From positions 22,580,501 to 22,644,500 of the forward strand of contig NC_080405.1 of assembly GCF_030265065.1 (NCBI RefSeq): DNA of 64,000 bases. Direction: 5' to 3'. Below the pieces are notes generated by a model. That model searched no databases. It was not told the origin of the DNA and saw only the letters and a list, made by a program, of their open reading frames with translations. Shown here one piece after another: positions 37,205 through 50,036 of this stretch. The stretch comes from Corythoichthys intestinalis (taxonomy: Eukaryota > Chordata > Actinopteri > Syngnathiformes > Syngnathidae). Every line of letters starts with the position of its first letter. Position 1 is the stretch's first letter. The position numbers and the translations under genes were made by a program.

Positions 37205-37842
37205 CGCAGAAAGCAGAACGACATTGAATAAACACTGATTTTCCATTAAAATCATCATTATGGTTGACATCGAAATTTTCACCGATAAAACAATGTTGAA
37301 ACAACGTTGTTGTATGTCAGGCGACGGTTGGGTTAACATTGTTTTATAGTGGATGAACTAGTGTTGACAAATAGTTCATTTAAGTCATTGAATTATAGAT
37401 GAGCGGGAGTTTTTTCTGGGTTAAGAAGCCAGATAGCAGACCAACGTTGAAAAGATGTTGGATCAACATTCCGCTGTCAACCTTATATCGTTGAATCAAC
37501 TTCACCTTTGCACCCTCAATTAATGTTGTTTCAAAGTTGAAATCCTTACAAAACCTATACGCCATTTCGATTATTAATAATATTGGAACGCTGAATCAAT
37601 GTTATGTTTTCGACAAAAACTCTCGCTCATCTATAATTCAATGACTTTTCAATCATATTAACCGGTCTATCATAAATCAGCTATTTGTCAGCATTAGTTT
37701 ATCAACTATAACCCAACCATCACCTGACATACCATAGAACAACGTTGTTTCAATGTCACTTGACGTCGAAAATTTCGATGTCGACCATACTGATGATTTT
37801 GATGGAAAATCAACGTTTATTTAATGTCGGTCTGCTATATGG
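37205..37842. mobile_element. two partial CCAGATAGCAGACC-type elements, head to head
   Basis: 37205-37428 matches the left arm of 31546-33808 (ATGGTTGACATCGAAATTTT, TGTCAGGCGA). From 37429 a second piece begins CCAGATAGCAGACC and ends GGTCTGCTATATGG at 37842, so it has both mirrored tips. Both lack coding sequence. Confidence 0.6.
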
Positions 37843-38256
37843 TAACCTTCTTTTAACCAAATACTTTGATTTCACAGCTTTTGTACTTTAACCAAAGAAA
37901 AAAAAAAAACACTTTTACTTTCGTTCCGGGAGCAGCGGTAGTGTTCCTGTCATTACGTTATTATTGAAGATAATCGTTTTTGCTCATTTATGAATCACAA
38001 TCGAATCATCATATGTCGAACCTCGATGAATCTAAAAATCAATGTACTGGCATTTGGCACGCTGCTAATTGAACCTCAGGAACTGTTACAAAAGCTTTGT
38101 TAATTAGTTTACTTTATGGACCTAGTCATATAGTAAATAGCACATACTGAACATTAGCCCCTCAAATGCCTGTTTAGGAATTCAACAAGAAAGTGCACAT
38201 ATATACAAGTACTGTACATGCAACGAAAAAACAAAAGAATATAAATCTCTCTATAT

Positions 38257-39675
38257 CAGGGGTCCTCAAATATAAATCTTGAAGGTCCACAATTATTTTT
38301 TTCATACAAGCATGGGTCCATTTATTAATGTCGGTCAAGTACAAGGCAGGCCAAAGGTGGTAAAGGTGGTTTTATTTTGACCAAACAAAAATACAATGCA
38401 CATTCTGATTATATAGAAAATAAATTAACAAAACATTTTCTTTACTTAATAACAGAGCTTGTCATTTATGTTCTGTACATGTGAACATGTACTGTACTAC
38501 TTGCACATTTTGTTTTTTGTCCAGCTTTGTTTTACAGTTACAAAATGTATTGTCAATTGTTAATGTTTAAGGACAGATCTTGTCATTGACTTAGTGTACA
38601 TGTGTAAACATTGTACTTGCATGGTTTTGTATTTGTATTTTTATTTTAACCCTGGAAAAAATAATTATTGACAGTAACTTTAACTGTGAAACACTGCTCA
38701 ATGAGAGAAATGGCATTTGGGGGTCACAAAGCTGTTCACTCACATCATCAACCAGTACTTCAGTGCGTCTTGGGGTTGATGAATCTCAGAGTGAGATTTA
38801 TTTGATTTTTGTTGTCATTTCCTCCTATTCTTTTCCTTCGAACATTGCTGCCATCACTTCAGTCATACACTCTTTTACTATTTCTCCATCAGAGAACGGC
38901 TTCTTATGTTTAGCCAACACCTACGACACTCTTAGTTAGCACTCTGTTGCAATTTGTTGTTGTGTCATAGATTTAACAATAACCTTGCTTGGCTCTTGAT
39001 ATGACTGTTTCAACCTGTTAATTTCTTGCCTTCTCAATTCTGATTTAGGAGGAAACTTCAAAAGAGCTCTGCTCTTTAAAATAATGGAGTTTTAGATTTT
39101 CACTTTTTATCAAAGCAACTGTCTTGAAGCATATTAAGCACATAGGTTTGGTACTTGCAGTTGGTAAAATGGACGCATATTTGTCAGTCCATTCCTCATT
39201 GAAACGGCGATTTTCGTTGTCCACATTTCTACTCTTAGTCAACTCTGAGCATGCCATTTTGTTAGATTCGGTCTTCTACTGGTGGCATGTAAACAAACAG
39301 ATGGTAAAGTGTCGGGTGCGACTCGTGTTTCTCACTGCTGCGGTCGGTCCACTTTAGCTAGCAGCGAGCAGGCTGTCTCAGCCAATCAGCGCATTCATGC
39401 ATGCTCTTTCAGCCAATCAGCGCATCCATGCAGGCTCTCTCAGCCAATCAGTGCATTGTTGTCAAAGCGATGACAACAGAAGTGGGAACATGGGGGATAT
39501 TTGACTAAAAATGAAACAGAATTTAGCGATAGAATAGTAGCGCATAGCGATAGATCGGCTAATCATACAAATACAATCTCGGTTTTTTTATTATAACGTG
39601 GCATTTGCTCTGGGTCCGCAGAGAGGTGTGCCGTGGTCCGGTCGTGGACCGCAGTCCGCTAATTGAGGACCCCGG
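38257..39675 (-). mobile_element. hAT element relict (Charlie/ZBED-like) with exact target duplication
   Basis: CAGGGGTCCTCAA at 38257 mirrors TTGAGGACCCCGG ending at 39675. Flanks are an exact CTCTATAT (38249-38256 and 39676-39683). On the minus strand 39257-39045 codes a fragment with NRRFNEEWTDKYASI and PMCLICFKTVALIKSENLKL HYF, the BED-like zinc-finger start of hAT transposases of the kind domesticated in ZBED and GTF2IRD2-type genes. The rest of the transposase is gone. Confidence 0.88.
39368..39450. repeat. three tandem CCAAT-box repeats, ~30 bp each
   Basis: CAGCCAATCAGCGCAT-type units occur at about 39379, 39411 and 39441, spaced 30-32 bp. They lie upstream of the hAT transposase remnant (which is read leftward), where a promoter would be expected. 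CCAAT is the NF-Y site. Confidence 0.7.
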
Positions 39676-39946
39676 CTCTATATTATATATTGCAGTACTG
39701 TACTACCACTACTACCAACTAGGCCTAGTATTTTTTGTTTTCCTACAAATAACTGCAAACTACGTGTTCTGTGAGATAAGCCAAGAGTTGGCGACCGTAG
39801 CCTCATCATTACGGTAATGAGCGTCACGTAACGGAAGTGCTATTGTTGTAGCATTTGGCAAGATCAAGGCTACCTACTCCTAGCTGCTTTTGCGTTCCAT
39901 TTTTTTCCTCGCCGACGATACTTTTCCACCGGCATCGGGCTGACTA

Positions 39947-42900
39947 ATGTCAACAAACATGCCGACGGACAATTTGAATCTTGAGTCGCAGCTTTTGTCC
40001 ATCATGGACGTGCTGGTGAAAGCGGCGGTGCTGGAAATAAACCAGCTATTCTCAGAGAGCTCGGCGTCCCTGCGGCTCCACCTCAGCCAGAGCCTGAGGG
40101 ACAACGAGAACCTGAGGATGAGGATGAAAACGATGAGGAGCGAGATCTTCTCCCTCCGCCTGCAGACCAGGAGCAATCGGCCAGCCAGTCGCTTCTCCGC
40201 CTTCAGAGCAAATGTGAACAAAACCCGAAGCAAAACACCAGGTAAGCAAGCTGCTCAGGCGCGAAAAGTTTAAATCACAACCACCGAAATCATTTTGTTG
40301 TTGTTTTGCTTTACGTTCAAAGTCGTGATGAACCCTTTCAGGGACAGTGATCACGACAGTGGACAGCTTTTCAAAAGTGGACTCTTAAAGTTTTAACCTT
40401 TTGTATGATAAGTGACTATTTTTGGTCTTTATAAAAACATCTTAAATATTAGTAACTTGTTTTTATTTTAATATCAAGCATTAATGGATTGTTTTTAATT
40501 ATTTCTATACTGTATCATTATAAATGCATTTATTTGTAAATGCAATGCTAATGAAAGCAAAATTAATGATTAAAAAAAAAAGAATAAAACCAGAAATACA
40601 CTGGACCTAGTATGAGTTACCAGATTGACTTTCATGGATCTGTGACTTTCCTAGCCAGAAATGGACAGGGGGTTGATTTTTGGTCTGCCCGAGAAAAGAT
40701 GCCGACCTAAAATGCACCCCACTTTAAAAAGGTTTTGTTTCAGCCAGCTAGAAATCATTTTCACTGTGCAGAGATGGACCTAGTATGAGCAACCAGGGTG
40801 AGTTTCATGGATCTGTGACCTTCCTAGCCAGAAATGGATGGTGGTTCATTTTTTGGTCGCCGCACGAAAAGACACCGGCCTAAAGTCCACCCCACCTTAA
40901 ACAAGGTTCTGTTGCAACCAGCAAGAAATGCTTTTCACTGTGCATGAGTAACCAGAGCGAGCTTCTATGACTTATGACCTCCTAGCCAGAAATAGATAGG
41001 GGGTTAATTTTAGGTTGGCGTGTGAAAAGCACCCCACCTTAAAACATTTACTTTTGGAGCCACTATTAAATGATTTTGCATTTTGCAAAAATGGACCCAA
41101 TGTGGGTAACCAGAGTGAGTTTCATTCACTTATGACTAGGGAAGGTTGTGCATATCCTGGCACAACACATCCCGCTATGAAATACGTTCACTTTGGCACC
41201 AGCATCAGGTACATTGATCAGGATATGTTTGGATCATTTGTACGTTATAATTTCACACGTTTGGTGTGCCAATGGTAGGTAGGTACGTTATTTATTCAAC
41301 CATAGTAAAATGTATTCATATGTTACGTGTCGTGTGATGACGAGAACAAAGTGAGCAGAAAACATTCGTCTCCTGTCTTGTCTGTTGAGAAATTGAGCTT
41401 ATTTAGTGTAAAAAGGTCTACGGGAGAGCACATAACATTTTTCAATGCATCTGGTACTCAGAAGGTTACTGTTTTGAATCACTGGCTAATCTCAATTAAA
41501 GAAACTCGTTTACCTGTCCATCGATTGCGTTATTTTGCCGAGGTAAATACTTTGAACTTATTCAAATGCTTTACTGCTCTATGACTTTACCAAAAATTAC
41601 ATTTTAAAAAATGAGATGCAAAGTAGTTTTCTTCCTTTTGTCGTAGGGATATTAAGTCTAATCGCTATACTAGCGATGTATGCGCGCTCCTCCCATGGCG
41701 TGCATTTTACGGCGCAACAACGGCTCCAAGTAACACTAACACTTTTTTTTTTCATAGTACATATTTAACTGATTGAATGTCACTAACGGCGATGAACGTC
41801 CAATTCATTTAAACTGGGCGGACAGGCAGTGAATGCTCATCTTCAGTGCCATTGACATTGACAATACTAGACGACCCTCCCAGTCAAAGTCGATTGGACT
41901 TTTAGTACAGTCAATGGCAGCCAATGAGCTAGATGAGTGCCCTGCCCATTGGTGTTTGCCTGGCTTAAAGAGAATACGACAGGAGAAAAAAAGTCTTAAA
42001 TAGCATTATTATGTGAATTAGAATCATATTTTTAGACGATTCGACTATATACAACAATTTAGCAAAGCGCAGATGACGAGAAATTAGTCTTTTAATCTGC
42101 TGGTTAGCCACGCCTACCATTATAGGGCTCAAGTGTCCCCAACCAATGGATGACGTCAGCGGGTGACTGGGCACATCGGTTTTACTATTCAGCCCATTAA
42201 GGGGGAACTATTCACAACGAGGAAAACACGACGAAGAGAGCTGCAAAATGTCATTGTTTCTGTCTCTTTACTTCAATATTTTTTAGAGCTGTCCCGACTA
42301 GTCGACATAGTCGACGTCATCGATGACGTAAATCCGTCGACGAGCACAACATCCCGTCGACGGTTAATGAAGGGTTAAAAAAATATATGCACGGAAAGTT
42401 CAGAATGTCGGATGCTCTGTATGCAAGCGGGGAAAGCGGCACAAAGCCAAAAAACCGCACCAGAGTGTCCAAAACATTGACTTATTTCAAAGAAACAAAG
42501 GAGCGTACACTCTTCCGTCCTGTCTCTTCAATGCCAAGCTTGGCTAAACGTCGGCCGTGAATAAACACCTCAAGCGCCGTAACCCAGTTTGTAATTTTGT
42601 TTTTTTTGTTTTTTCATTTTTTGTACACCAGAGGGTGCTGTCGCCTTACTAAATAATAATGTTTCATTGACAATGGGCCTGTAAGCGCTATTAGTATTGT
42701 TCTTAATGCTAACTGAAAGGTTTATTTCATGTTATGGTTTATTTTATAGTATAGAAAATTATATAAGGTTAAAAGGTCATAAATATATACAGTATATACA
42801 GTGATTGCACTTAAGGGAGAGATTGTCAATGATAAGGTAATAAATTAAGGTAAAGGCAATTCATATAGGCAATTCATTGATATATAAATAAGGTTTAAAA

Positions 42901-45900
42901 GGAAAAAGGTGAAAAGTTTTCGTTAATTTCTAATTGTGTTGTTTTATTTGTGTGCACCGTAGCTTTTACAGTGTGATTACATCAAGGATGGAATAAAAGT
43001 TGTAAACCATCAGTTTAAGAGACCATCTTTTCAATCAGGATGCTACACTAGTTAATTCTATCAGCATTTCAACTCATTGTTTATTTGTGATTTATTATTG
43101 TTATTTACGTGCTTATTTGTACTTTAATAAATAATGTAAGTGTTCCAATATGTTTTTTGTGAATTGATAAGCGTCAACAAAAATTTCATTGCTAAATTAG
43201 AAAGCAAAACAAAAAAAAATTTTTTTTTTTTAAATTATTAGATTAGTCGACTAATCGTAAAAATAGTCGGCTGACTAATCGGGAGAAAATTAGTCGTTTG
43301 GGACAGCCCTAATATTTTTACAGGATATTCTTTTTATCCAAGTATTTTCCCCAATTGCTAAATAAATGGCTTGAGAAGGACCAGTCAGCCCGTCGAGGGG
43401 GAATTATTCACAACGAGGAAAACACGACGAAGAGAGCTGCAAAATGTCATTGTTTCTGTCTCTTTACTTCAATATTTTCACAGGATATTCTTTTTATCCA
43501 AGTTTTTTCCCCAATTGCTAAATAAATGGCATGGTCATGGCAAATAACAGTCTTGTGCTAAATGGAATATGAAATAATAAAAATGAACTTATTCAGGATG
43601 ACATGGCAAAATTACTCCATAATGGTCAAAACTGTCGACTTCACCTTTACTGTCGCACCTCCCGAACGATATTTTATGACACATAAATCGGACATATGTC
43701 ATTTCCCTTCCCCGGCTTCGGAGAATGTAAACAAACCAAGAGGCGTGACAGCTAGCCGACATGCTAACCCGAACCCATAACACATAACTAGCCCGGATTA
43801 TTTGACATGACGACTGGGTTGTCGATTGTCTTCGCGGATCGGCAAACCGCCCGGCGGAGAGCTATTTACAGTTCGTTCCCCGGAGGAGGGCGGCTGCAGT
43901 TGTTTTGCAGCTAACGTGCAGCTAATGTGCATGAGGAGAGCTTTTTATATTCCTATCAATGATCAAACGTAAGTAGTCCTTTATTTAAAGAAAGTTTGTA
44001 GTGTTTACTTTGTAATCGCTGTGTTCGTATTTGACATAATACAAAACAAGATGCTTACTCACTTCTTCGGAAGTCCAATGGTCCCACAGTAGTAGGGCTT
44101 GTTTTGGCCAATATCCACGGTGAATGGAAACCTTTTGAAACTCCAAAAAGGCGCACACGTCTCTCCCTCATAAAGCAAGATTTTTCTGCAGCCGTTTGGC
44201 TGGCGTGATGCGAAAAATAAACGTATTAATCCGCAAAATGAGCTGAATCCTTAGTCCTCATACACAACAGTACCGCTGTTTAGTGAAGAGGACGCCTTCA
44301 CCCGTACACGTTACAGCGCCCTCCTCCACAGCCGGAAGTCACTCATTTTCATGGCGCGGGATTAAAAAAACTAAATAAATATAGCGATCGCTTCCACACA
44401 CATCCAAGCAGTCCATATCATTCAGGAGCATAAAATACCGCGTGTATTATGAAATAAACATGCTTTTTTGTGTCACATGCACTTTAAGGTGTCCATAGTT
44501 AGTAGGTTCCTGAATGAACTAGGTTGATAAATAAATCATACCCCTGATCCTTTGAGTCCTTCGGTTGGTTTTCAGCACACAAGGTGAATTAGCAGACTTG
44601 ATTGTTGTGCTTCACTGACTCACCGAAAACAACTCCCAACTCATATGATATGGTTCGCCGACCCAAGCTGGCTTACTCAGATGGTTAGGTTCACTGACGC
44701 AATGCATTCACAGGAAACACAACAGACACATGATTTGGTCCACTGCTCTATCAAGTGAAGCATCAAATATTGTCTGTAACAAGTGGTTGAGCACAGTGAC
44801 TATTACAGAGGTCCTATAATCTTTTTTTTTTCTCATTCCATAAAATATTTAACATCTGAATTGAGAAAGAAAAAAAAAGTAATTTTGCAAAAAATATTTT
44901 ACTGGGATATGAATCATTATTGGGTCTGGAAATGATCTGTTTCGGGATACACATTTTTCTCAATATTTCACACATCTACCTTCAGTTTTTAGTTGCTACA
45001 ACAGAACAGTATAGTACAGTGATCCCTCGTTTTTCGTGGTTAATGGGGACCAAAACCAGCCCCATAAGTGAAAAACCGTAAACACGCACAAAAAAAAATG
45101 TTTGTTTTTGTGTTTGTTCAATGTATTTATTCAGATTCCCTTTTTTCGCTCTCAAAGTATAATAAAAAAATGTATGTGCATATTTCAATAAATGGTTTTT
45201 AAGCACTTCAAATGTAATACTAATGTGTTAATCATGTTACTGTCCCACCGAATGTTTTTAAAGAAGAATACAGTATAAAAATGCTTGTCTTTATTAAATG
45301 CTTCATTGAGTGAGTCCACTCAACTCCGCTCCAGCTCCTCACTTACACACAATGAGTTGCCACAGCAACTGTTTAACAATTGAAACGATGATTGACGCAT
45401 GCAGCGCTTCGATGCTGAGGCTTCCAGGGATCTGTGGCAAGATCAAACAGAAGACATCTATCAATCATCGTTCACTTTAATAAGCAACTCCAGTGTACAA
45501 CAAAGGGCGGAGAGAGGGAGGGAGAGTGAGACTACGCAATTGGCTCGGAACAGCTCATCTGTATTTTTTTTTTTTTTAATTGGAAAAAAAAAAGCGATGG
45601 ACTGCGGGCGCGAAGTTTGAAGCGTGAAGTAGCGAGGGATCACTGTATAACTTTTCCACATTTTACGTTGTTGTTAAGTTTGGGTGTTGTAGTTTTTATG
45701 TCTCCGTCTCGATTCTTACCACACAATTTTGAATTGGATTTCCAGTTGTCTTAAAGCCTCCAGCAACCCAAGAAACTGCTTCAGCTCCTGTGCACGTGGC
45801 AGCTGAGGCATCCCCTCCTCATTCTAAAGAGGTATTTTTTTTCTCTTGACATTTACTGCTACACCAAATGTAATGTGTTTTTAATGCACACATGCTTTTT

Positions 45901-47414
45901 TGTTAGCGTGCCGTTGAAGACATCCCTGATATCATCTTGATCAAAGATGAAGAAGATACTGGACTAGAAAGCGAACCAACTGAAAGTGAGTCAAGTGTGT
46001 GTGATCCTATTCCATAAAACAGTTGTTGTCCGATAATGACTTTTTAACCGATAGCCAATATCCCGATTAAATCTGGGTGATATGACAATTTTTATCGTGA
46101 TAACATGTTTTTTTTTCATTAGTCAATATCGATAATTATCACGATAATTTTTTTCTTTCAAACTTGAAGTCCGATTTTTGCCATTGAGTAATTTGACAAA
46201 ATCAGATGCTGCTTTAACCAATCTTTAATGTTAGATGGATGCATGGTGAAAAACTACTACACATCATTTCAGAAATATGAGGAACATTGTACAAAATTAA
46301 AAGTTAGCAAAATGCAGAACATTGCACATAAGGTAATACAAATGCACAGCATTGCATGTCTACCTTAGATTTTGTGCGATTTCTGTCTCTAGATACAACA
46401 GGATGGCGGCAAAGCACTACATTTATTTTAAACAGGTCTCACCATCCCCTTACTTCAACATTTTGCTGTAGCAAAATTTACCTTGGAAGGTGCCAAAACA
46501 ATACTTTTATTATTAGGCAGCAATATGCAGGACCAAGAGTGCCAAAATTAAATAATGTGTCGTGAACATTTCAGTATCTCTAAACATTGCAATGAATGCT
46601 TGTATTTTGTTCTTAACGGACTTCTGAGCTTTCTCAGTGATATTTTATTTGTGTTTTTACAGGTCATGATGCCTTCATAAATCCCTCTGCACAGAGAGAG
46701 AGTGTAGCTGCTGTGGCACCAAATTCAGAACCAGCTGGATGTTCTTCTCAGATAGCAAGTAACGAGGAGCTGAAAATCGTTAGCGTTCACGGGCGAGCGC
46801 ATGGGCCTCTCCAGGATGAGATTGAAACTCTCTTTGCTGCGGCTGACCAGCAGGGTATTAACTCACAGGAAGTTTTCCATGATGGTTTCTTGAACATCCT
46901 CCCTGGTGGCAGTGACAGAGCCGCGCTGAGAAACAACCAGCTGGACGGAATTCACTCCTCTCAAACGAACTCATTAAGAACAGTGGACAGTAACGGAAGA
47001 CATCCCGGTCACATGGTCCAGTACCCCCAGCAGATAAACCCTGTCTTGCCATCTCACACTGTCAACAAATCCATGGATTGCAATTTCTGTGGTGTGTACT
47101 TCCCCAACCGCGAGGAGCTGATGGCGCACCGGGCAACACACACGGCGGAGCCGCTAATTTCCTGCTCAATGTGCGGAAAATCATTTGCCAGCAGGACCAC
47201 GCTAGGCATCCACATGCGCATACACACGGGAGAGAAGCCTTACGCGTGCTCACTTTGCGGGAAGCGCTTCACACAGAACGGTAGTCTAAAAATCCACTTG
47301 AGGACTCACTCGGGGGAAAAACCGTACTCATGCTCCCAGTGCAAGGCCAGTTTTAACAACCCGAGCAATCTCCGCAGGCATATGATCACACACAATGCTA
47401 ACGGACCACTCTGA
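39947..47414 (+). CDS. C2H2 zinc-finger protein, four exons
   Basis: Coding exons 39947-40241, 45746-45831, 45907-45985 and 46663-47414 join by GT-AG in phase, giving 403 residues. Residues 1-98 have the leucine-rich coiled N-terminus common in teleost zinc-finger genes (LESQLLSIMDVLVKAAVLEI, then SASLRLHLSQSLRDNENLRM). Exon 3 carries an acidic DIPDIILIKDEEDTG segment. Four C2H2 fingers lie at residues 293-313, 321-341, 349-369 and 377-397, the last three joined by TGEKPY-type linkers. It should be a nuclear DNA-binding regulator; targets are unknown. A later in-frame Met at 39959 could be the start. An orthologue name cannot be given. AATAAA at 47772-47777 is a possible polyadenylation signal. 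Confidence 0.88.
40604..41130. repeat. diverged tandem repeat, ~165-bp units
   Basis: About three and a half units contain (T/G)GACC(T/C)A(G/A)TATGAG, AACCAG, CTAGCCAGAAATGGA, GAAAAG and CACCCCAC(T/C)TTAAA. They lie in the first intron of the zinc-finger gene. Confidence 0.75.
42187..43530. repeat. tandem duplication of ~190 bp, first unit interrupted by a hAT element
   Basis: Unit 1 is 42187-42283 plus 43312-43371; unit 2 is 43384-43530. They share ATTCACAACGAGGAAAACAC, GACGAAGAGAGCTGCAAAAT, TGTTTCTGTCTCTTTACTTC and CAGGATATTCTTTTTATCCA. Unit 2 preserves the site without the insertion. Confidence 0.85.
42284..43311. mobile_element. hAT-like element (AGGGCTGTCCC ends) with exact target duplication
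   Basis: TAGAGCTGTCCCGACTAGTCGAC at the left is mirrored by GTCGTTTGGGACAGCCCTA at the right. Flanks are an exact ATATTTTT (42276-42283 and 43312-43319). Subterminal TAGTCGAC motifs are on both ends. An internal stretch (42390-42560) could be a worn BED-type zinc-finger region, with frames broken. Confidence 0.88.
43560..45010. other. first intron of the zinc-finger gene, CpG-rich block at 43740-44350
   Basis: A moderately GC- and CpG-rich segment with no open frame of note. It may be an older repeat, but it has no second copy in this window to support that. 44400-45010 is plain AT-rich sequence. Confidence 0.4.
45017..45645. mobile_element. TA-flanked mariner/Tigger-type MITE
   Basis: CAGTGATCCCTCGTTTTTCG at 45017 is mirrored by AGTAGCGAGGGATCACTG ending at 45645. 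TA lies on both sides. The 629-bp interior has no transposase. The tip resembles known Tigger/pogo-derived MITEs. Confidence 0.85.
46040..46200. repeat. possible hAT-tip-like sequence in zinc-finger gene intron 3
   Basis: CTGGGTGATATGACAATTTTTATCGTGATAAC followed by CGATAATTATCACGATAA resembles the subterminal region of hAT elements. A second end was not found, so it is reported only as a fragment. Confidence 0.3.
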
Positions 47415-49351
47415 CTGTGAGAAACATCATATACAGTGCAATGACACAAAGTAATTGCCTGGTTCCCACAAATACAACACAAGTAAATATAAAATGCAGT
47501 TTTGAATGAAGATTTTATTGATAATTAGCACTCCTGGCAGCAAAGACAAATTAGCGATAACTGGTTAGGAGTTTTTGTTCATTGCTGTGGAAGTATTTTG
47601 GCTTACTGATCTTCTGAAAAATACTATAACATAAGCTTTTTATCATCTGCCTTACCATCTGACCTGGATTGAAATGCAAACTTTGACTTAGCCATATTTA
47701 ACTTTCGTTTTGTTTGTAGCCATTCAGAGATAGACTTCCAGGTAATACAAGTGTAAGAAATTTGCAAAAATAATAAATCAGGAAGGGCAAATGCTTTTTC
47801 ATGTCACTGTTGTGTTTTCTTTGCAGTTTTTAATGCACCTGAACAAACAAGAAGCATTTTGTCACTTTCCTTTTTTTGTCCACAAAAAGTGAAAGTAAAA
47901 CAACATGAATGACTCATATGCTACTTACTGTAAGTGGATTGGCTATTGTGATATATGACTATTATAAAATCAGGACGGGGCAATTCATGTCACTATTGTA
48001 TGCTTTCTTTGCATGTTTTGTGAAAATGTCTAGTAGTTTCAATGTGGTTTGGAAACAAAACAAATATGGCGTGATACGAATACCAGCAATTGCAACTGTG
48101 TATACAGTCATACACCCCGATGACCAAAATCAATCCAAATGATATTGCTTTTTATTGCATTAATTCTATTTCCCTTTCCCCAGCCACCATCAGCGACAAG
48201 TGAAGACAATGGACATCATTGTACTTATAGTAGAGGTATTTGCTAGATTAGATGAGATATATATCACCACTTAAACTTAACATTAGGTTTTAATTAATTT
48301 CTTTTCATTGCGTGATCACAAAATTGCAGATTTGAATTAAACATTTCTTCCAGTTTTCAGATCTTTAAAATGTTGAGTCAATTTTTGCAGTTTTAAAAGA
48401 GTAAATTTTGTCTGATTTATTTTAAACCAGAAAATTTGACCTATTGTGACACATGTCTCAGCGGTAATTTTTCTTTCAAAGGGTATTAAAATGGTTGAAT
48501 CTACCTCCATTGTTGTTAAAATAGTGTGAGCTTTTTGTACTTTTGTACTGTACTTTCTACTAGATACTACTGGAGAACCTTTAGTGTGTGTGCGCGTATT
48601 TTTGTGTGTTCTTTAGACGATAAATAAATAACAATGTTTTACAATTACAATCCATTCTCACGAGTTTTTTTTTTTAGTAGACGCAATTTTCAGTTTACAC
48701 CGCTAGAGTGCAGCCTTTCTGTGTTATGATTACTGTCACAATGCAGAGCAATTTGGCTTTGGGAATTCAACTTTATAACTCATTGAGCATTAGTACCCCG
48801 CCCATATTTATTTCAATACTGTAGGTTTGTATCTCCGTCAAAATACTTAATTGAAATGTATATTTCAAATGTGCTTTATTATATTTTGAATGACAAAAAT
48901 ACGTTTGAGATATTTTTGTGTACCGTATTGTATAGTCAAGGACCAACAATATGTTAAAAGTGGTTTGAAGTAGCAGCAGGTTGTTTCTTTTGATCAGAAA
49001 GTAGTGGAAGGCTTGTGTGTAGCGTGTCAGTTGGTGTTTTTTTTTTTTTTTTTTTCTTGTCATAGGCCTGTGGAATGTCGTGCGTGTATTTCCACAAGTG
49101 GCGCGCTTCCTCTCGGGCTATTGTTCTTGAGCAATCACTGAAATGACATCAGTGTGAGTTCATGTGAACGAGAAATGGGAGGAGAGGTGACCAGTTTTTG
49201 TTTCTGCTGTAACAGCGTTTAAATCCCATATTACTCATTCATAACTTAAGAACAAAATCTTATGGCAAACATTGCTCAAACTGTTATCATGTCACGCAAG
49301 ATCTAACATCATTACACGGTTGTCAAATATACTGAAGTCGTGTCTCATTAG
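47415..49351. other. zinc-finger gene 3' untranslated region and intergenic sequence
   Basis: AT-rich, with AATAAA at 47772-47777 and further copies near 48625. No gene or paired repeats were recognised. Confidence 0.5.
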
Positions 49352-49495
49352 TAATAGGGAATGGGACGTACTACGTCATTGTTTGGACGCGCCTCCATGC
49401 TGGCAATATGATTCACTTCCGGGCCGGCAGACTCAATGCGGATTGTAATGTGTGGTCGTGCTAAGCTAACTCTTTCGGTGTTTTAGAAAGAAATT

Positions 49496-50036
49496 ATGGG
49501 TGTGTATTGTTGTGTTACCGGGTGCAACAGCTTCTCCTACGACTAAAAAAAGGGCGAGGAAAACTCGACTCACTTTTCACCGTTTTCCTGCATGGAGGAC
49601 CAAATATCAGATCACGAAGGCACGAAGGATGGCTGGGGCGCAGCGGTTCGTTGGAAAAGCATTTCTCTTGATCATATTTCTGCTGGAATGAGAGTATTCC
49701 CCTCATCTCTACTCTTGTAAGTTGAACGATTTATCCGTTTTGGTTTCAATACGTTTTTTTGTGTGTTTTTTTTACTGTTGTGTAAATCTGCCTCGGTAGC
49801 AATGCTAACCTTCTCCTCCTCCTCACCTACCTGTTGTGTTACTAGGAAAACCTGCATATGAAATGCTGACAACACATCCTGAATGGTCACCATATCTCTT
49901 CTTGGGTTATTCTGAGGTCAAGCGCACCACATCGGAGCGTTATGAGAGGTTGGAAAGGCGAAGAGTGCACGCTGAAACTTCAGTTTGCTCTGCTCTTACA
50001 AACACGATCCCAAGTGTTGTTGTGAAAAGTCAATAA
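49496..50036 (+). pseudogene. THAP-domain relict, left arm
   Basis: From ATG 49496 the frame gives MGVYCCVTGCNSFSYD, the first half of a C2CH THAP finger. A stop and then a frame change follow; a shifted frame carries LTFHRFPAWRTKYQITK. A splice donor lies at 49716/49717 and an acceptor at 49845/49846. The next exon codes GKPAYEMLTTHPEWSPYLFLG and ends with a stop overlapping AATAAA at 50032. The same two-exon layout is seen in fish THAP proteins. Broken, so not expected to work. Confidence 0.6.

Noticed and set aside
43740-44350. CpG-rich block as a promoter for an intronic gene
   Set aside because: No exon-like donor followed by coding sequence was found, and the block may be an old repeat; evidence was too thin to call.
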